Both the position numbers and the translations under genes were made by a program. A DNA stretch of 64,000 nucleotides from Coemansia sp. RSA 487 (lineage: Eukaryota; Kickxellomycota; Kickxellomycetes; Kickxellales; Kickxellaceae): NCBI GenBank assembly GCA_027577595.1, contig JANBRJ010000023.1, positions 62,001 through 126,000 on the forward strand, written 5' to 3'. Within the stretch, counting starts at the first letter, position 1. Each line of letters starts with the position of its first letter. Of this stretch, positions 59,744-64,000 are shown one piece after another. The notes below the pieces were generated by a model. The model had not been told where the DNA came from, made no database searches, and saw only the letters and a program-made list of their open reading frames with translations.

Positions 59744-62700
59744 CTATGCAAACTCGTCTTCCATGTCAACCTCATTGATGGCACTCGTTTCCAGATCAGC
59801 AAAGTTCATAAAGTGGCTGGGACGGTGCATCTCGTCGTAAAAGTCGCGAGGGATATCCAGTTGCAGGCCATACGACATATCTGCACGGTGAGCTGGTCCC
59901 ATGAAGTTGTAGTTCCACACACCATTGTCGTCGGGCACCATAAAGAAGCCCATGAACCTGTCCGAGAGCAGCATCTGCACCCGCTCAAAGCACGCTGGCG
60001 AAAACCCTTCGGGGCTTGCAGATGTCATGTCCATATTCTCGCGGCCCCATTCGAATCCGGCCGGCGTCAGCTTGTACGCTGTCAGAGAGCACGATCCTGG
60101 CGTAAATGCGCAGGCGATGGCTATGGTCTTCTCGCCATCCCAGCGCACCTTGGGCTTGTCTGCGGTTTTCGCAAGAATGCGGGCATGCGTCGTGACATCC
60201 TGTGGAGAGAGATGCGAAAGCTCGTTAGGCATTGTGTGGATCCAGCCCAGTGGCTCAAGGTCTCGCAGATACTCATGGTTGGGCATCTTGTCAGGGAGAT
60301 GCACTTGCTGGTGTGTTGCCCACTGCGGAACCATCACGATTGAGTGGATCTCCTTCACTTGGGTATTTCCAGGTGGAGACATGCCAAAGAGATAGCCAGC
60401 AATCTGCGTTCGCGGGTCAGCAACGGTGATAAAGCGCTTGAGGAGATTCTTTGGCAGAACATACGTGTACGCGGCGTCGCTGATGTTGTCGGAAGACACG
60501 TACAGGTGTTTGGTGCGCAGAGGAAGGTTCTGTGCTGCGATCGCACGCAAACGCCATTCAGTCTTGGATGCGAACACCTGGGACTCGTAGTTGCTTGTTG
60601 TCGTTACTACAATCTCGTCGCCGTGCACATTCTGCGTCTTTGTAGTGACAGCCGTTAGCTGCGATTGTTCGCGTGCTTGCTTCTCGATCTCGGCAATCTG
60701 CTGCCGCTGCTGCGAGGGCGCCTGGATCTCCATGCCCAAAATAACATCACGGATCTCCGATGCTGTTAGCGATGCGACGTTAACATTGTTCTTCTTGCCA
60801 TAGTCCGCAAGAATGAGGTCCTTCAGCTGGTTCTCAACCTTGATCCATTGCTCATCAGTCAGGGTGGGCCACATGTGGTGGGCCTCGGTCACGGTTGTCT
60901 TGTCCGGACGAAGAATAACCTTTGCACGCTCCGTGTTGATATGCAACGCACGCAGGATAAGAACCAACCTCGAGAACGCCGTATACGGGGAAATAGTTGA
61001 CAGCCAGTTATCGTAGCAAGACCACATGCTCATCTTGGGCTCGGTTGCCTTAAGAATCATGTCACCAATCTTCTCAATCTTCAGCAGCGCCTGCAGAGGC
61101 AATTGCATCTCACTGCCGCGGATCGTAATATTTGGGAAGTCCAGCATCGTCACCTCAAGAGGGTCAAGCATTCCTTTGCGAGACACAATAAGCTGGTTAG
61201 GCTGCTCCTCTACTGGTAGTGAGCGCACAAGCGCAACAGTCTCTTCAGCTGTCTTCCATTTTGCCAGCTGGCCCAGCCGCTTCTGGCCAGCCCACACAGA
61301 ACTGTGGATAACCTTGATAAAGCACTGTCCGGTGCGAGGGTTCAGGATGGTCATTGCGCCGTTAATCGGGCGGGTGCTGAGATTGCCCTCGAATGTCTTT
61401 TGCACTGTAACACGATAGACGTTGGTGTCGTCAACAAACCAGCACGTCTGGTGCGAAAAGAGCTCAGCATAGTTGGTGCTATTTAGGTAGCTCTCCGTAG
61501 GCTCCGACGAAAACAGCTGTAGTGCCTTGCGGATACGCTCGCGAATGACATACAGCGCCGGGCTGGACTTCATTATCTTGGTCATCGCCTGCTGCATAAG
61601 CGGCTTCATTCCCGGGATCCAGTTACCGTATGCAGAGTATATGTTGTACGCAAGATCGACGCTAATCATCAGCCCAGACGGAGAGGGATAGATGCTCATG
61701 CTGTCCGAGGTGTAGTCCAAAAACTTGGCTCTCGTGTAGCGCTCAATGTCGTGCGAGTCATAATCTCCCCAGCGAAGCTGGACATCGATCCAGTACTTCT
61801 GCGTCGTTCCTGCATCCATGCGATCGCTCGAATCGGTAAGCATACTTGGAGTCGACACAGGCCACTTGTACGACGCAAAGCATGTTATATCGGCAGCAGA
61901 GCTAGTCATTTTGTACGACTTTCGCGGATGGATTGCTTCCTTTTGCACAGTCTCGATCTGCAGCGGCTCAAGCTCGTTGTCAAGAACCTGGCAAAGATCA
62001 AGGATCAGACTCTCGTGCGACTTTTGCCACGCGTGGCTCCTAAACAAGCTCACATACGAGATCTTGAGCGTTGGTAGCTTTCCGTGCATGAATATGCCCG
62101 TAAGGTCTAGCTGCACCTGGAAGCCAATGTACACATTCGCACGGTTGATAGTAGGCGACCACCACATTGTGAAACGGCGATTAGGGATCTGGTTAAGCCC
62201 CGAACGCTGTGCGTTGGTAAGCTGGCGCTGCCCCATGGCGCCTGCGAGGGAAGTCGAGTTGTGTGAAACCAGGCCGCTGGCAAGAACAAACCGATGGTTA
62301 GGCCCGTCTACCTGGAAGCCAAAGTAAGGTTCAGGAGGGACCTTGCGCACGGAGAATGGCACGCAGACACGCTTCTCTGTAATTCCGTCAGCAAGATAGT
62401 CACACCACCAGCGAATCGAGTCGTTCTGGCTTAGCTTGTCCAGGCCGCCGTGCCCGGTGCTGTCCTTGGCATGGCAGGTAACAGTATGAATTTCGTATCC
62501 GTTTTCCTCGTGGCGCACAATGTGAGCAGCTTCACGACCGCACATAACCAAAAGACAACGCAAAGCATGTGCAAATTCACCCGAGGTCGTGCGCGATGTC
62601 AAGCAATTTCCATCCACACACTCTGTACTGATGCTCGGATGAATAATTTGCTGTGCAAGAGCCGCTCCAACAAACACAAGCGCCCGCACAAGGTGGTTCG

Positions 62701-64000
62701 AATGTGTTCTGTATTCTGCCGGAAGCGCGAACTCTTCGGCAGCCTTGCCATCCAGACGCGGCATAAGCCGCTCGAGAGTATCGAGATCCTCTATCGGCTT
62801 GCCGATAACAGCACCGTCCTGCAGATTCACCGATACGGCTGGCATGGTAGTATAGCCGGCTAGGATGTTTAACAAAGCGTTGTCGTGGAGCGGAGAGACA
62901 CCTTCAACTGCGTAGGCAAGGTGAATACCTAACAGCAGCGGATCATACTCAAGTTGCTGCTGCTGGCTAAGCGCTAGGTAGTGGATAGGCACACCGAACA
63001 TCGAATACTTGGCCTTATCCATCGCGGTTAGGCTGTTGAACTCAGAAACAGTCATTTCAACAACGTCCTGGCTGGCGCAGGAGCTCAAAACCAAAACGTG
63101 GTTGCTTGTGACCACGACCTCCGAGTGCGCCCAAGCCGGGATTTCTAGCGCATACATATCTCCATTCGGGCCACGGACAAGCTTCTCGACTTTGCGCGGA
63201 ACAGAATCGTCGCCCATCAGAAGATCGCCCTCAGAAATGTCCTGCACACGCCGTGAGGATCCATCGCTCATCAAAACAAGCGTGTCGCATGCAAAGCACT
63301 GCTGCTGCCAGAACAAGCCCTCCCATGTCGGATAGTACGTCCCGCGGAAAAGCGAGTGTTCAAGAATACATTCGACACCTCCAAGAGCCTGAATCATGTC
63401 CGTGCGATAGTTGTTCAGCTGCCAGAGCTTGCCGTCATGCTTGGCATGGGTCCACCACATCGGATTTGCTTTTGCGATCTGGTACTGCTTCCACTCGGTT
63501 CTGATACGCCACCCCTTGTCATAGGCAAGTGTGTGCCTGTCCTTGGAGAACAGCGTATTAATGCGCGGTATTCCCCTGTCCCAAGAGTCCTCTAGGTCCT
63601 CAAGCGTCAGCCGACGGTTCTGCGCGTTCGCCTCTTGGCGCTTCAGCGCATACTCGGCCCAAACGCGCTGTGAATCGACAAACTCGCTCTCCCACGGCAG
63701 TATATAGCGGAACAGGTTAGGAATAAGCTGGCCCTCCTCGTGCGACATACCTGAGCGGAAATGAGATATGCCTGTCTCGGTCTGCTTCGACCACCGCAGG
63801 TCGGACTGCGGAATAAGGACATGGCCCATGGAAAGCATACCAAGCCCACCAAGCTCCTTGGGGCAGTTCGACCCAACGACAAAGTCGGCGTGGCAGAACA
63901 GCGGCGACTGGCCGTCAGCAACCTCGAATCCAAAGTACCTTTCGGTAGCGATCGGCTGTGTAGACACGTCAAACACATCATAGTGCATGCTATCGTTCTG
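59744..64000 (-). CDS. PRP8: Prp8, spliceosome core protein (C-terminal part; 5' end outside window; contains an intein)
   Basis: The frame is open past the right edge, so only the C-terminal portion is present: about 1,072 host residues plus a 347-residue intein. Prp8 is the U5 snRNP scaffold of the spliceosome active site. Seen: the linker/endonuclease-like region ([10 protein letters not shown], then after the intein [35 protein letters not shown]). The RNase H-like domain follows ([17 protein letters not shown] and [21 protein letters not shown]). The C-terminal Jab1/MPN domain comes last ([50 protein letters not shown]), ending in an acidic DMEDEF tail. Sequence identity to the family is high throughout. 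No intron lies in this portion. Confidence 0.97.
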   Translation of the reverse strand, partial: QNDSMHYDVFDVSTQPIATERYFGFEVADGQSPLFCHADFVVGSNCPKELGGLGMLSMGHVLIPQSDLRWSKQTETGISHFRSGMSHEEGQLIPNLFRYILPWESEFVDSQRVWAEYALKRQEANAQNRRLTLEDLEDSWDRGIPRINTLFSKDRHTLAYDKGWRIRTEWKQYQIAKANPMWWTHAKHDGKLWQLNNYRTDMIQALGGVECILEHSLFRGTYYPTWEGLFWQQQCFACDTLVLMSDGSSRRVQDISEGDLLMGDDSVPRKVEKLVRGPNGDMYALEIPAWAHSEVVVTSNHVLVLSSCASQDVVEMTVSEFNSLTAMDKAKYSMFGVPIHYLALSQQQQLEYDPLLLGIHLAYAVEGVSPLHDNALLNILAGYTTMPAVSVNLQDGAVIGKPIEDLDTLERLMPRLDGKAAEEFALPAEYRTHSNHLVRALVFVGAALAQQIIHPSISTECVDGNCLTSRTTSGEFAHALRCLLVMCGREAAHIVRHEENGYEIHTVTCHAKDSTGHGGLDKLSQNDSIRWWCDYLADGITEKRVCVPFSVRKVPPEPYFGFQVDGPNHRFVLASGLVSHNSTSLAGAMGQRQLTNAQRSGLNQIPNRRFTMWWSPTINRANVYIGFQVQLDLTGIFMHGKLPTLKISYVSLFRSHAWQKSHESLILDLCQVLDNELEPLQIETVQKEAIHPRKSYKMTSSAADITCFASYKWPVSTPSMLTDSSDRMDAGTTQKYWIDVQLRWGDYDSHDIERYTRAKFLDYTSDSMSIYPSPSGLMISVDLAYNIYSAYGNWIPGMKPLMQQAMTKIMKSSPALYVIRERIRKALQLFSSEPTESYLNSTNYAELFSHQTCWFVDDTNVYRVTVQKTFEGNLSTRPINGAMTILNPRTGQCFIKVIHSSVWAGQKRLGQLAKWKTAEETVALVRSLPVEEQPNQLIVSRKGMLDPLEVTMLDFPNITIRGSEMQLPLQALLKIEKIGDMILKATEPKMSMWSCYDNWLSTISPYTAFSRLVLILRALHINTERAKVILRPDKTTVTEAHHMWPTLTDEQWIKVENQLKDLILADYGKKNNVNVASLTASEIRDVILGMEIQAPSQQRQQIAEIEKQAREQSQLTAVTTKTQNVHGDEIVVTTTSNYESQVFASKTEWRLRAIAAQNLPLRTKHLYVSSDNISDAAYTYVLPKNLLKRFITVADPRTQIAGYLFGMSPPGNTQVKEIHSIVMVPQWATHQQVHLPDKMPNHEYLRDLEPLGWIHTMPNELSHLSPQDVTTHARILAKTADKPKVRWDGEKTIAIACAFTPGSCSLTAYKLTPAGFEWGRENMDMTSASPEGFSPACFERVQMLLSDRFMGFFMVPDDNGVWNYNFMGPAHRADMSYGLQLDIPRDFYDEMHRPSHFMNFADLETSAINEVDMEDEFA
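62258..63298 (-). mobile_element. PRP8 intein with degenerate homing endonuclease
   Basis: 347 residues in frame within PRP8, between extein ends GLFWQQQ and STSLAGAMG, the site where other fungal PRP8 inteins lie. The intein splices itself out of the protein. Seen: N-terminal Cys1 in [13 protein letters not shown], block [12 protein letters not shown] (Thr64 and His67), block [17 protein letters not shown] and the ending GLVSHN with penultimate His and last Asn, followed by Ser+1. All splicing residues are thus present. The central part is the size of a LAGLIDADG endonuclease, but its two helices read [12 protein letters not shown] (about 122-133) and [14 protein letters not shown] (about 203-216), without the catalytic acidic ends. 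It is probably splicing-competent but no longer homing. Confidence 0.95.

Overview
This window looks like nuclear DNA of an early-diverging (zygomycete-grade) filamentous fungus. Genes sit close together on both strands and carry short GT-AG introns. There are complete homologues of Sec62, a Kre2-type mannosyltransferase, a fungal Ypk-type AGC kinase, an Slt2-type cell-wall MAP kinase and a 161-residue fungal tropomyosin. Alongside them are genes that most yeasts lack: RalGAP alpha, a DIP2-type protein and a SAMHD1-like HD enzyme. A PRP8 intein and a Fanzor nuclease also fit such a genome. Assignment to Kickxellomycotina or another Zoopagomycota lineage is a guess from this mix and is not proven by the sequence.

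Layout: 0.5-10.7 kb holds housekeeping genes (Sec62, SAMHD1-like HD hydrolase, GT15 mannosyltransferase, Tsr4/PDCD2, a divergent ADP/ATP carrier, Hel2/ZNF598). From 10.9 to 23.5 kb lies an unusually intron-rich, AT-rich pair on the minus strand: the meiotic MutS homologue MSH5 and RalGAP alpha. From 23.9 to 44.8 kb come a Ypk kinase, a giant DIP2-like adenylating protein, Med8, tropomyosin, purine nucleoside phosphorylase, a membrane-anchored tandem glutaredoxin, an Slt2-type MAPK and Gpi2. From 44.8 to 49.6 kb the gene density drops (a basic Ser/Pro-rich protein of unknown role and a TACO1/YebC homologue).

From about 50.4 to 55.9 kb there is an island of mobile DNA. A piece of an IS630/Tc1-type DDE transposase abuts a broken minus-strand Ty3/gypsy fossil, which has a solo LTR nested in it and another LTR head-to-head with its own 5' LTR. 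Immediately beyond lies a Fanzor (eukaryotic TnpB-like, RNA-guided nuclease family) gene. It keeps its catalytic Asp-Glu-Asp set and zinc-finger cysteines, and is interrupted only by what looks like one extra A in a seven-A run. This is the most exciting locus in the window, with a candidate guide-RNA region just 3' of the ORF.

The right end holds a Mep1/Mep3-type ammonium transporter, an unrecognised 330-residue protein, and the C-terminal part of PRP8. PRP8 is interrupted by a 347-residue intein that has intact splicing motifs but a decayed LAGLIDADG endonuclease. Cell-wall and secretory functions (Sec62, GT15, Gpi2, Ypk, Slt2) recur, but the genes lie on both strands with their own promoters and no operon-like organisation is implied.
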